Positions 1 through 5,400 of a stretch of 41,441 nucleotides of DNA are shown here, in pieces. Location of the stretch: positions 1 to 41,441 of the IMG/VR virus record IMGVR_UViG_3300043602_000203; one strand, written 5' to 3'. Under the pieces are notes generated by a model that saw nothing but the letters and a program-made list of their open reading frames with translations, made no database searches and was not told the DNA's origin. Within the stretch, counting starts at the first letter, position 1; every line of letters starts with the position of its first letter. Source of the stretch: a virus. A program made the position numbers and the translations under genes.

Positions 1-149
1 TAGGCCGAACCTTTTACGTTGAAGCAAAAACCCGCCGGACAAAACCCACAACGGCGCAACTCGCGATCCACGCCCACCTTCGAAAACTCGGCCATCGCAT
101 CGCCGTAGTCCGCAGCTTCACGGACTTCCTAAACGTCCTCACCGGCTAA
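1..149 (+). CDS. VRR-NUC nuclease, C-terminal part (gene split by the window ends)
   Basis: This is the 3' part of the gene that begins at 41086. The shared terminal repeat joins the two pieces in frame into a 125-residue protein ending FTDFLNVLTG, stop TAA at 147-149. This part carries the YVEAKT catalytic segment and the conserved C-terminal half of the fold (TTAQLAIHAHLRKLGH, IAVVRS). Base 1 is T where the other copy has G, which changes GGA to GTA in one codon; this is either a true variant or a contig-edge error. See the entry at 41086 for function. Confidence 0.85.
   Translation, partial: GRTFYVEAKTRRTKPTTAQLAIHAHLRKLGHRIAVVRSFTDFLNVLTG
2..127. repeat. Terminal direct repeat, left copy (126 bp)
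   Basis: Bases 2-127 are identical to 41316-41441. Joining them gives a circular unit of about 41,314 bp and restores an uninterrupted nuclease gene. The length suits an assembly overlap on a circular or circularly permuted molecule, so it need not be a physical terminal redundancy. Confidence 0.95.
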
Positions 150-188
150 AATGCTCAAGCGCTTGTGCATTAAAACTCTCTGGACTTT

Positions 189-205
189 TTATTAAGTTTT
201 AATAA
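189..205. promoter_or_regulatory. AT-rich inverted repeat upstream of the RHH gene
   Basis: TTATTAA, a 3-base centre and TTAATAA form a perfect 7-bp dyad in an AT-rich patch unlike the GC-rich surroundings. It lies 13 bases before the start of the RHH gene at 218, between that gene and the end of the nuclease gene. It could be an operator, for example for RHH autoregulation, or part of a promoter. No convincing -35/-10 pair was found. Confidence 0.4.
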
Positions 206-217
206 CGTGCCCGGACT

Positions 218-439
218 TTGAATCCCCGGCGCATCCTACCCCCCAAAAAAACTCACGTTTCCGTAACCCTCGACGCCGGACACGTCAGACAGGCAAGACG
301 AAACGCTAAAGACCTCGGCATAAAAAGCTTTTCGGCATATCTCAACCGTGCGCTCGAGGCCTACAACATGAGATGGAATGGCCCTAGCGCCGGCGCAATC
401 CTCGCGACCTTGCTTGCAAACCTCCTCGACTTGCTATGA
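218..439 (+). CDS. Ribbon-helix-helix (RHH) DNA-binding protein, 73 aa
   Basis: Residues about 12-45 have the RHH pattern: a short beta strand (THVSVTL) followed by two helices (HVRQARRNAKDLG and FSAYLNRALEAYN). Known RHH proteins bind DNA as dimers through the paired strands and act mostly as repressors or antitoxins. The start is TTG at 218; there is no ATG in a suitable place. The stop overlaps the next start (ATGA at 436-439), so the two genes are probably translationally coupled. The C-terminus is unusually hydrophobic (GAILATLLANLLDLL). The target is unknown. Confidence 0.6.
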   Translation: MNPRRILPPKKTHVSVTLDAGHVRQARRNAKDLGIKSFSAYLNRALEAYNMRWNGPSAGAILATLLANLLDLL

Positions 440-816
440 CCGCCTACCCAATGCCGGCCAACGCCGACCCCTGGCAAGCACTCGAGGCCATGCCACACCA
501 GGAAGTTATTCGCCTCGACCATGACGAGACCGTCAAAGCCCTAATGCTACGCGCCGGCATCGCCGGAAAACTCAGCCAACGGCCCGGCCTCAATTCGTGC
601 GCTATCACCTACGCTCGCCACCCCTCCCACTGGATTGTGTTTTGCTTTTGGTACGGACACGACCGGCCCGAGGACAACGGCTATTCTGCCGTATGCCTCG
701 CCAAATCCAAATACACCCAGGCACAAGCGGAAATCGGCATGGGCAGGTTTATTTCCATCATCATGCCGAACCATACCCCCATCGAATACTCCCCATACGA
801 CTCGCCGCACAACTAA
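436..816 (+). CDS. Hypothetical protein, 126 aa
   Basis: No family recognised. It starts at ATG 436, overlapping the RHH stop. The protein is soluble-looking, with several aromatic residues in the middle (HWIVFCFWYGHD) and a His/Pro-rich C-terminus. Its fixed coupling to the RHH gene suggests a joint early role, but nothing in the sequence identifies it. Confidence 0.6.
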   Translation: MTAYPMPANADPWQALEAMPHQEVIRLDHDETVKALMLRAGIAGKLSQRPGLNSCAITYARHPSHWIVFCFWYGHDRPEDNGYSAVCLAKSKYTQAQAEIGMGRFISIIMPNHTPIEYSPYDSPHN

Positions 817-861
817 TCCGAGATTGACCAACCCAACCGGCTTCGCTATGTTGCCCACCGC

Positions 862-1011
862 ATGAACCCAATCAAAGCCTACCTCGCCGAAATCGGCCGC
901 AAAGGTGGACAGACGAGCACCCCGGCAAAGGCCGAGGCCGCCCGGCGCAACGCTAAAAAACTCCGGCCCAGGCCAAAGAAAACCGAGAACACCCAACCCG
1001 CAAACCCATGA
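862..1011 (+). CDS. Small basic protein of the GRKGG type, 49 aa
   Basis: Starts at ATG 862 and reads through a lysine/arginine-rich sequence with IGRKGGQTSTPAKAEAARRN. This resembles the common short basic proteins with an RKGG...KAEAARxNxKK pattern seen in many bacteria and phages, whose role is not established. The TGA overlaps the next ATG (ATGA at 1008-1011). The basic charge suggests nucleic-acid contact; this is inference. Confidence 0.6.
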   Translation: MNPIKAYLAEIGRKGGQTSTPAKAEAARRNAKKLRPRPKKTENTQPANP

Positions 1012-1259
1012 CACAAACAACCAAAGCCTTTATTGCCGCATGGAAGGCAGACCCCTTCCGCCCTTTCCTTTTGCGCCTTTCTAGCGGCGAATTCGTGCCC
1101 GTTTCCCACCCCGAATGCGTTATGCGTGAACCCGAAAGCGAAACCTTTATTGTCGGCCACAGCGGAGGCCAATACTCAATTATTGCAATGACCCACCTCG
1201 CCAGCATTGAACTTTTCAAGCCCGGCGCAAAACTCCCCACCCGCAAGCCCACCGAATAA
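1008..1259 (+). CDS. Small conserved hypothetical protein, 83 aa
   Basis: Pattern: FRPFLLRLSSGEFVPVSHPECVMREPESETFIVG... followed by a final beta strand. This matches a family of short hypothetical proteins common in Planctomycetes and Verrucomicrobia ('PFrPFxLxLxdGxxxxVxHPe', recalled from memory). The function of the family is unknown. The start overlaps the previous stop. Confidence 0.65.
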   Translation: MTQTTKAFIAAWKADPFRPFLLRLSSGEFVPVSHPECVMREPESETFIVGHSGGQYSIIAMTHLASIELFKPGAKLPTRKPTE

Positions 1260-1275
1260 CCGCCACCGCCGGCGA

Positions 1276-1440
1276 ATGGACCCAAAACTCATTGCCGTTT
1301 TGCTCCTCGGAATTCTCGCCGGCGCAATCCTCGCGACCGCCCTCGGAATGATTTTTCTTTCCTGGATCAGTAGCGACCCGGACAAGGAAAAACCCAAACA
1401 CTACAGCATATCGACACCGGACGAGAAACCGCCCAAATGA
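1276..1440 (+). CDS. Small membrane protein, 54 aa
   Basis: ATG 1276 opens a peptide with one strong membrane helix at about residues 4-27 (LIAVLLLGILAGAILATALG) and a charged Lys/Asp/Pro-rich tail. The frame is open further upstream but without a credible start, and ATG 1276 places the helix at the N-terminus. Its stop overlaps the next start (ATGA at 1437). It is the first of three consecutive tiny membrane proteins. Role unknown. Confidence 0.6.
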   Translation: MDPKLIAVLLLGILAGAILATALGMIFLSWISSDPDKEKPKHYSISTPDEKPPK

Positions 1441-1526
1441 AAACCGATGCACTCACACGGCTCGACCTCCATCTAAAACTCTGGATTGCGTTAGAAATCG
1501 CCATTTTCATAAAATCCTTTTTCTGA
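1437..1526 (+). CDS. Very small membrane-associated peptide, 29 aa
   Basis: ATG AAA ACC GAT to TGA at 1524-1526 encodes an amphipathic start followed by a hydrophobic segment (LWIALEIAIFIKSFF). It is coupled to the preceding gene by ATGA overlap and ends 4 bases before the next ATG. The tight packing supports translation; the short length keeps confidence moderate. Confidence 0.45.
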   Translation: MKTDALTRLDLHLKLWIALEIAIFIKSFF

Positions 1527-1530
1527 ACCC

Positions 1531-1701
1531 ATGGACCCGGACGAGGTTAGATCCGAAATTGCCCGACTCGGCACCGCCTTCGAACTCAACACGGCCAACC
1601 TCAAAGGCGAATTGCGACTCCTCAACGCCAAGCTAAACCGGCTTTTCTGGCTCGCCGTTGTCCTCGGCGCCCTCGCCGTCGCAAAATTCATTTCAAGCTA
1701 A
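1531..1701 (+). CDS. Small C-terminally anchored membrane protein, 56 aa
   Basis: Residues 1-35 form a charged, heptad-like helix (EVRSEIARLGTAFELN, LKGELRLLNAKLN). Residues 36-53 form a membrane helix (LFWLAVVLGALAVAKFI). A coiled coil plus a tail anchor suggests an oligomer at the membrane. It is the last gene before the terminator at 1723. A lysis, superinfection-exclusion or signalling role is possible but not shown. Confidence 0.55.
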   Translation: MDPDEVRSEIARLGTAFELNTANLKGELRLLNAKLNRLFWLAVVLGALAVAKFISS

Positions 1702-1722
1702 ACCACCGCCTCACCCAGACCA

Positions 1723-1753
1723 CCGGCCCATAAAAAAGGCCGGATTTTTTTTT
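1723..1753 (+). terminator. Rho-independent terminator (CCGGCC/GGCCGG stem, T9)
   Basis: CCGGCC (1723-1728), a 9-base loop rich in A, GGCCGG (1738-1743), then one A and nine Ts. This is the clearest intrinsic terminator in the window. It closes the operon of small genes that starts with the nuclease gene. Three other hairpins in the genome use the same CCGGCC/GGCCGG core. Confidence 0.85.
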
Positions 1754-1773
1754 GCCAAAAAGTGAAATAATCC

Positions 1774-1807
1774 TTGATTAGCCAAGCCGCTTGGATATAG
1801 TCACAAC
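1774..1807 (+). promoter_or_regulatory. Sigma70-like promoter with a dyad operator in its spacer
   Basis: -35 TTGATT (1774-1779), 16-bp spacer, -10 TATAGT (1796-1801). The spacer contains a perfect dyad CCAAGC-C-GCTTGG (1782-1794), placed where a bound protein would block RNA polymerase. Transcription from this -10 should begin around 1807-1809, at or within a base of the ATG at 1808, so the mRNA is probably leaderless. Confidence 0.7.
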
Positions 1808-2023
1808 ATGCAAAACAACAACGCAGCAAAAACCGAAATGAAAACCTCAACCGCTCTCTCGCTCGCCGACGCAACCGCACTTTACGAGGCCGCGAATTAC
1901 AAGGTAATGACGACCTCGACCTTTACCTACGAAGGCCGCCTAGCAAAAGAGGCGCTCGCCGTTGCCCGCGCCAACTACACCGCAGCACTCAAGGCCCACC
2001 GGCCCTCCTGGATTGTAATTTGA
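1808..2023 (+). CDS. Small helical protein, 71 aa
   Basis: No family recognised. It is Ala/Thr-rich and predicted mostly helical (ALSLADATALYEAANYK, EGRLAKEALAVARANYTAALKAH). The ATG lies directly at the expected transcription start of the promoter at 1774. A terminator-like hairpin follows 10 bases after the stop, so it may form its own short transcription unit under control of the spacer dyad. Confidence 0.6.
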   Translation: MQNNNAAKTEMKTSTALSLADATALYEAANYKVMTTSTFTYEGRLAKEALAVARANYTAALKAHRPSWIVI

Positions 2024-2033
2024 ACCCACCTCG

Positions 2034-2057
2034 GCCGGCCACCCTCGGCCGGCTTTT
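2034..2057 (+). terminator. Terminator-like hairpin (GCCGGCC/GGCCGGC, T4)
   Basis: GCCGGCC, loop ACCCTC, GGCCGGC, TTTT. It is a perfect 7-bp GC stem just after the stop at 2023 and before the ATG at 2080. The same loop ACCCTC recurs in the hairpin at 2449. The T tract is short, so it may attenuate rather than fully terminate. Confidence 0.6.
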
Positions 2058-2079
2058 AACCTCAAAATCAAAAAACAAA

Positions 2080-2262
2080 ATGCCAATAATCGACTCAATC
2101 ACGAAATGGGAAAACCGGCTTTACCGCGCCAAAAACAAACTCGCAAAAAAGGCAGGCGACCCGATCCAACTCAAAAAGGAAATCAATCATTGCGTTCATT
2201 TTCTCAACATACTTTGGGAAATTGAAGCACTCAACGAACAGGCCAACGCAACCAAAAACTAA
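2080..2262 (+). CDS. Small charged helical protein, 60 aa
   Basis: ATG 2080 was chosen because the frame upstream runs through the hairpin at 2034-2057. The protein is Lys-rich and mostly helical (WENRLYRAKNKLAKKAG, LKKEINHCVHFLNILWEIEALNEQ), possibly a short coiled coil. No family recognised. The next gene begins 1 base after its stop. Confidence 0.55.
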   Translation: MPIIDSITKWENRLYRAKNKLAKKAGDPIQLKKEINHCVHFLNILWEIEALNEQANATKN

Positions 2263-2427
2263 ATGCCCAACTACCTCATCAAATCCCACATCAAACAGGC
2301 CCGCGAGTACCTCGCCGCCGGCCGGCGCCTCGAGGCAATCAAACACCTCCGCACCTTTCTAAAAATGGACTTCGCCACGGCGAAAAACACCGTTGAAAGT
2401 ATGAAGGCCGGCGCCCATTGGGTTTGA
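2263..2427 (+). CDS. Small protein resembling the ribosomal L7/L12 C-terminal domain, 54 aa
   Basis: Residues about 20-48 read LEAIKHLRTFLKMDFATAKN followed by TVESM. This follows the L7/L12 C-terminal pattern 'I.vIK.vRe.tgl.LkeAKdlVe'. In ribosomes that domain recruits translation GTPases; stand-alone copies occur in phages and bacteria with unknown roles. It starts 1 base after the previous stop and is followed by a terminator hairpin. The match is by eye and covers one helix-loop-helix. Confidence 0.55.
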   Translation: MPNYLIKSHIKQAREYLAAGRRLEAIKHLRTFLKMDFATAKNTVESMKAGAHWV

Positions 2428-2448
2428 CCCCAGGCCCTCGCTTTGCAC

Positions 2449-2475
2449 ACCGGCCACCCTCGGCCGGTTTTATTT
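2449..2475 (+). terminator. Terminator-like hairpin (ACCGGCC/GGCCGGT, T-rich tail)
   Basis: ACCGGCC (2449-2455), loop ACCCTC, GGCCGGT (2462-2468), then TTTATTTT. The stem is perfect and the loop is the same as in the hairpin at 2034. It separates the small early genes from the late operon that starts at 2529. Confidence 0.7.
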
Positions 2476-2481
2476 TGCCCT

Positions 2482-2510
2482 TTGCCCATTGCCGCCGCTT
2501 CTGTATTACA
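2482..2510 (+). promoter_or_regulatory. Candidate late promoter with TGTATTACA dyad
   Basis: A weak -35 TTGCCC (2482-2487), a 16-bp spacer and -10 TATTAC (2504-2509) lie between the terminator hairpin and the first late gene. The -10 is embedded in TGTATTACA (2502-2510), a perfect dyad (TGTA-T-TACA). The same 9-mer recurs at 30009 and 32128, suggesting a shared regulator. Inference from sequence only. Confidence 0.45.
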
Positions 2511-2528
2511 TTTCACACGGTTTTAAAT

Positions 2529-3173
2529 ATGATTTCCCTGGAAGTTACCGGCCTCGAGACGTACTCGAACAACATCAAAGCCCTGCAAAAGCAGCTTCCC
2601 TTTGCCGTTTCCAAGGCGCTCAACGAGACCGGCAAAATCTTACAGAAGAAAGTGACCCAGGAACTTTTGCCCGCCGATTTCATCCTCGCCGGCCACCAAC
2701 GCCCCGCCCGAGGCGCTCCATGGTGGAGGCCCGGCACAGCCCTCGGCTTTAACCTCCAATTCGCCCGAAAGAGCCAAGGCGAGAACATGCAAACGGTCCT
2801 CGGCTCACGCGCCGAATGGCTCGCCCTGCACGAGACCGGAGGCACCAAACGCGCCACCGGAGGCCGCGTTGCAGTACCTTACGGCGCCCGCAAATCCAAA
2901 TTCGATATTGTCACCCGCGCCCGCCGGCCGCGACGTGTCCTCTCCAAAAAAGCTTTCATTATTACAATGAAAGACGGCCTCGACGCTATCTTTGAACGTT
3001 TCGGCCGCGCCCGCGGAGACATCCGGCTCCTTTACATCCTGCAACCCTCGGCACACATACGGCCCGATCTCAACTTCGCCAAATTCACAACCGCCGAGGC
3101 CGGCAAAATCATCGGCGCAATCTTCGAACGCGAATTTCAGAAGGCGCTCGCCACGGCCAAACCCGGCAAATGA
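2529..3173 (+). CDS. Prophage minor tail protein Z-like (gpZ-like) tail completion protein, 214 aa
   Basis: The N-terminus (LETYSNNIKALQKQLPFAVS, KALNETGK) follows the start of gpZ-like proteins, which help complete the tail for head joining. The C-terminal part (IRLLYILQPSAHI...F) also fits that family. ATG 2529 is preferred over longer upstream readings that run through the hairpin at 2449. It is the first gene of the late operon; its stop overlaps the next start. Unusually for lambda-like order, it precedes the terminase genes. Confidence 0.6.
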   Translation: MISLEVTGLETYSNNIKALQKQLPFAVSKALNETGKILQKKVTQELLPADFILAGHQRPARGAPWWRPGTALGFNLQFARKSQGENMQTVLGSRAEWLALHETGGTKRATGGRVAVPYGARKSKFDIVTRARRPRRVLSKKAFIITMKDGLDAIFERFGRARGDIRLLYILQPSAHIRPDLNFAKFTTAEAGKIIGAIFEREFQKALATAKPGK

Positions 3174-3838
3174 TAAAACCCCGCCTCAACCCAATTTTCG
3201 AGGACCACGTAAAGACCATCAAGCCCGACGGCATAAAGGCGCCCGTAGTAATCCGCGACGAGAAAACCACACTCGACGCTCGCCAGCTTCGAAAGCTTTT
3301 CAGGCAGGAAACCGCAAAGGATTTTGTCGGCACCATCAGCCCCGGCTTTCACATTTTTGGCCTCAGCAAAGGACAATTCTCCCTGGTGGACGCAATCCGC
3401 GAGGTTTCCAACCAGGTTGGCCCATGCCATTTTGCCCTTTCAACCTGGACCGTTTCACACGCCGACCTCACCGAACTCCAGGAACTTTTAACCAAGGACC
3501 GTTTCCTCTCCTTGCGTTTCCTTTTTGATTTCAGCTTTCAACGGCGCAAACCCGAAATCATTGCCCACGTCCGAGAAACGTTCGGCTCCGCTTCCGTTGT
3601 AGTGACCTGGAACCATTGCAAGTTTGCCACGTTCAAAAATGACGCATGGAACATCGTATGCCGAACCTCGATGAACTTGAACTTCAACAAGCGAATCGAG
3701 GACATTGAACTCAAGGACGACCCGCACCTCATGAATTTCTTTGCCGGTTTCCTCGACGAAATGTTTGCAAAGCATGAATCGAAACTTCAAAGGCATCAAA
3801 ACTCCGCCGCCATCAGCAAAAGTTTTAACACTTTCTGA
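3170..3838 (+). CDS. Phospholipase-D-like (HKD) phage protein, 222 aa
   Basis: An NHCKFATF segment with an HxK pair, followed by CRTSMNLNFNKRIEDIEL, matches the H.K...SxNLNxNxR signature of PLD-superfamily proteins found beside phage terminase genes. Only one HKD-like half is present, so an active enzyme would need dimerisation. The N-terminal half has a sandwich-like pattern (LVDAIREV, LSTWTVSHADLTELQELL). The role in packaging or maturation is unproven. It overlaps its neighbours on both sides. Confidence 0.6.
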   Translation: MIKPRLNPIFEDHVKTIKPDGIKAPVVIRDEKTTLDARQLRKLFRQETAKDFVGTISPGFHIFGLSKGQFSLVDAIREVSNQVGPCHFALSTWTVSHADLTELQELLTKDRFLSLRFLFDFSFQRRKPEIIAHVRETFGSASVVVTWNHCKFATFKNDAWNIVCRTSMNLNFNKRIEDIELKDDPHLMNFFAGFLDEMFAKHESKLQRHQNSAAISKSFNTF

Positions 3839-4208
3839 TTTTGACCGGCTCGCCTTTCCCCGGCTCCTCGCCGCCGTACTCGACGGCCACAACCCAAACG
3901 ACATCCGAGAAACCATCGCCACCGAACACCCAGCAGCAAATTGCGACCTCCTCTTTGCACACGCTCAAAACCTATTCGAACGCTCAGCACAAAAGCCTTA
4001 CAAGGCCGTTCTCGGCTGGTGCATGGAATCGACCCGCGACCTCTACAGGAAGATGACCGAGGTGGGAGACTTTGACGGCGCATTGCGTGCCGTGAAACAA
4101 CTGGCAGCCCTCGCCGAGACAGCAACAACAGCAGAGGAAACCAAGAAAGACGAAATGCTAACCTTTGACTTTCCCGATAATTCACAGGCCATTGCAAAGA
4201 ACCAATGA
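3774..4208 (+). CDS. Terminase-associated protein, small-subunit-like, 144 aa
   Basis: ATG 3774 overlaps the end of the PLD-like gene. The region TRDLYRKMTEVGDFDGALRA with VKQLAALAE resembles the helical 'rd..y.k..e.GD...AL.a.k.la.l' segment of small-terminase-like proteins in phages of this layout. The N-terminus may carry a helix-turn-helix (NDIRETIATEH). Its stop overlaps the next start. With 4205 and 4721 there are three candidate DNA-recognition proteins ahead of the large terminase. Confidence 0.5.
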   Translation: MNRNFKGIKTPPPSAKVLTLSDFDRLAFPRLLAAVLDGHNPNDIRETIATEHPAANCDLLFAHAQNLFERSAQKPYKAVLGWCMESTRDLYRKMTEVGDFDGALRAVKQLAALAETATTAEETKKDEMLTFDFPDNSQAIAKNQ

Positions 4209-4552
4209 CCGAGGCAACAACCGATTTCCCCTTTGAACAGCTTCAAGGATGGGATCAGACAGAAGCCAATCGAGGCGCAACCCCGCCCTCGGAAATAGCC
4301 CTTGCACTCCTTGCCTGGCTTGTGCCCGCAGGCAGTTACTCGCACACCATCAAGGCCCGCGCCGTTGCAATGCGCTTCGTTGTAGATCCTGCATCAATGG
4401 GCAATCCCACAATGGCCCAGGCCGCAGACCTCGCAGGCATAAGCCGGCCTCAATTCGTTTACTATGTCTACCAATTCGAAAACCTTTTCAGAATTCACAC
4501 GCGCCAATCCAAACGCCGCCGTTGTATAGGCCCCTATACCGCACCCCATTAA
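4205..4552 (+). CDS. Helix-turn-helix protein, terminase-associated, 115 aa
   Basis: Residues about 52-92 form a helix-turn-helix: TIKARAVAMRFVV, then TMAQAADLAGISRPQFVYYV. A conserved-looking FRIHTRQSKRR tail follows. It could be a small terminase subunit or a regulator. Its 3' end contains the 16-bp palindrome at 4524-4539, a candidate cos core. ATG 4205 overlaps the preceding stop. Confidence 0.55.
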   Translation: MTEATTDFPFEQLQGWDQTEANRGATPPSEIALALLAWLVPAGSYSHTIKARAVAMRFVVDPASMGNPTMAQAADLAGISRPQFVYYVYQFENLFRIHTRQSKRRRCIGPYTAPH

Positions 4553-4720
4553 GGAATCTTTTTGACCAGAAATTGACCCGTTTGGGTTTCGCGCAAGATT
4601 GCTTTCCCCCTATCTGCAATGGAAAAACGAGGTTTGAAGCGAATGAAAAACCAATAACCGCCGCTTTTCAGCCCATTTCACCCGTGAAACCCACCTAATC
4701 CTCAACTTTCACCCAATTCC
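4524..4720. other. Candidate cos/packaging region upstream of the Nu1-like gene
   Basis: A perfect palindrome GTATAGGCCCCTATAC (4524-4539) lies about 190 bp before the Nu1-like start, close to the lambda distance from cosN to Nu1. The gene-free stretch 4553-4720 contains repeated ACCCGT/TTTCACCC words (near 4580, 4680 and 4710) and the dyad TTTCA-CCCG-TGAAA, which could serve as small-terminase sites like lambda cosB. No coding sequence is visible in 4553-4720. Function is inferred from position and symmetry only. Confidence 0.4.
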
Positions 4721-5188
4721 ATGACCTCCACAATCGACGGAAAACAGTTTTCGACCCTCACCGGCTTCCTGGACCAGCACCACCGCAAGCTCGCAAAGGA
4801 AGGTTGGTTTCCGCCACCGATCCGCGGCCAGTACCAGGCCGTTGCCTGCATAACAGGTATTATCAAATACCTCCGGCAGAGGACGGAGGACCCCGTAAAG
4901 AAGCAACACGGCGAACTCAAAAACCAGATATTGCAGCACTCGCTTGCGGTGAAACGCCGCGAATATATCAAATCCGACGACGTAGCCCGCGACGTGACCC
5001 GCGCCGCCGTCGCATTTAAGACCCGGATATTGAACATACCCGACGCCCAGGCGCCGCGGCTCGCGTTGACCAATGACCCGCACGAAATCAAAGAAGTTTT
5101 GCGCGGTGAACTGGTGGACGCCCTGGAAACGTTAAGCCAACTCGCACGCGCATTTCAAACGACAGACCTGGTGGACAAACCCAAATGA
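4721..5188 (+). CDS. Terminase small subunit, Nu1-like, 155 aa
   Basis: The order of segments follows Nu1-type small terminases: an N-terminal DNA-binding part (GKQFSTLTGFLDQHHRKLAK, EGWFPPPIRGQYQ), a linker helix (CITGIIKYLRQR), the charged KNQILQHSLAVKRREYIKSD segment, and VAFKTRILNIPDAQAPRLAL. Family members recognise cos and dock the large subunit through the C-terminus. It sits two genes before the gpA-like large subunit. ATG 4721 is the only suitable start; the stop overlaps the next gene. Confidence 0.75.
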   Translation: MTSTIDGKQFSTLTGFLDQHHRKLAKEGWFPPPIRGQYQAVACITGIIKYLRQRTEDPVKKQHGELKNQILQHSLAVKRREYIKSDDVARDVTRAAVAFKTRILNIPDAQAPRLALTNDPHEIKEVLRGELVDALETLSQLARAFQTTDLVDKPK

Positions 5189-5400
5189 AATCTCCAAAGC
5201 ACAAACCTCGCGAAACAGCTACCGAGCAGGCAATGCGCGCCGAGGATCAGTTAATGCTCGAATGGAAGGCGAACCAACTAGCGTTTGAGGAGGCCATGAA
5301 AGAGATTGACCCTTTCTGGATGTCTCTCAGTAGCGCACTCAAAATCAAAGATAAATTGATATGGGATGCCGCCATCAAGCACGCGAAAAGGCAGGCATGA
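5185..5400 (+). CDS. Small hypothetical protein between terminase subunits, 71 aa
   Basis: No family recognised. It is charged and helical (ATEQAMRAEDQLMLEWKANQ, LAFEEAMKEI), with ATGA overlaps at both ends (5185 and 5397). The fixed position between the two terminase genes suggests a packaging accessory role; this is inference. Confidence 0.6.
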   Translation: MKSPKHKPRETATEQAMRAEDQLMLEWKANQLAFEEAMKEIDPFWMSLSSALKIKDKLIWDAAIKHAKRQA

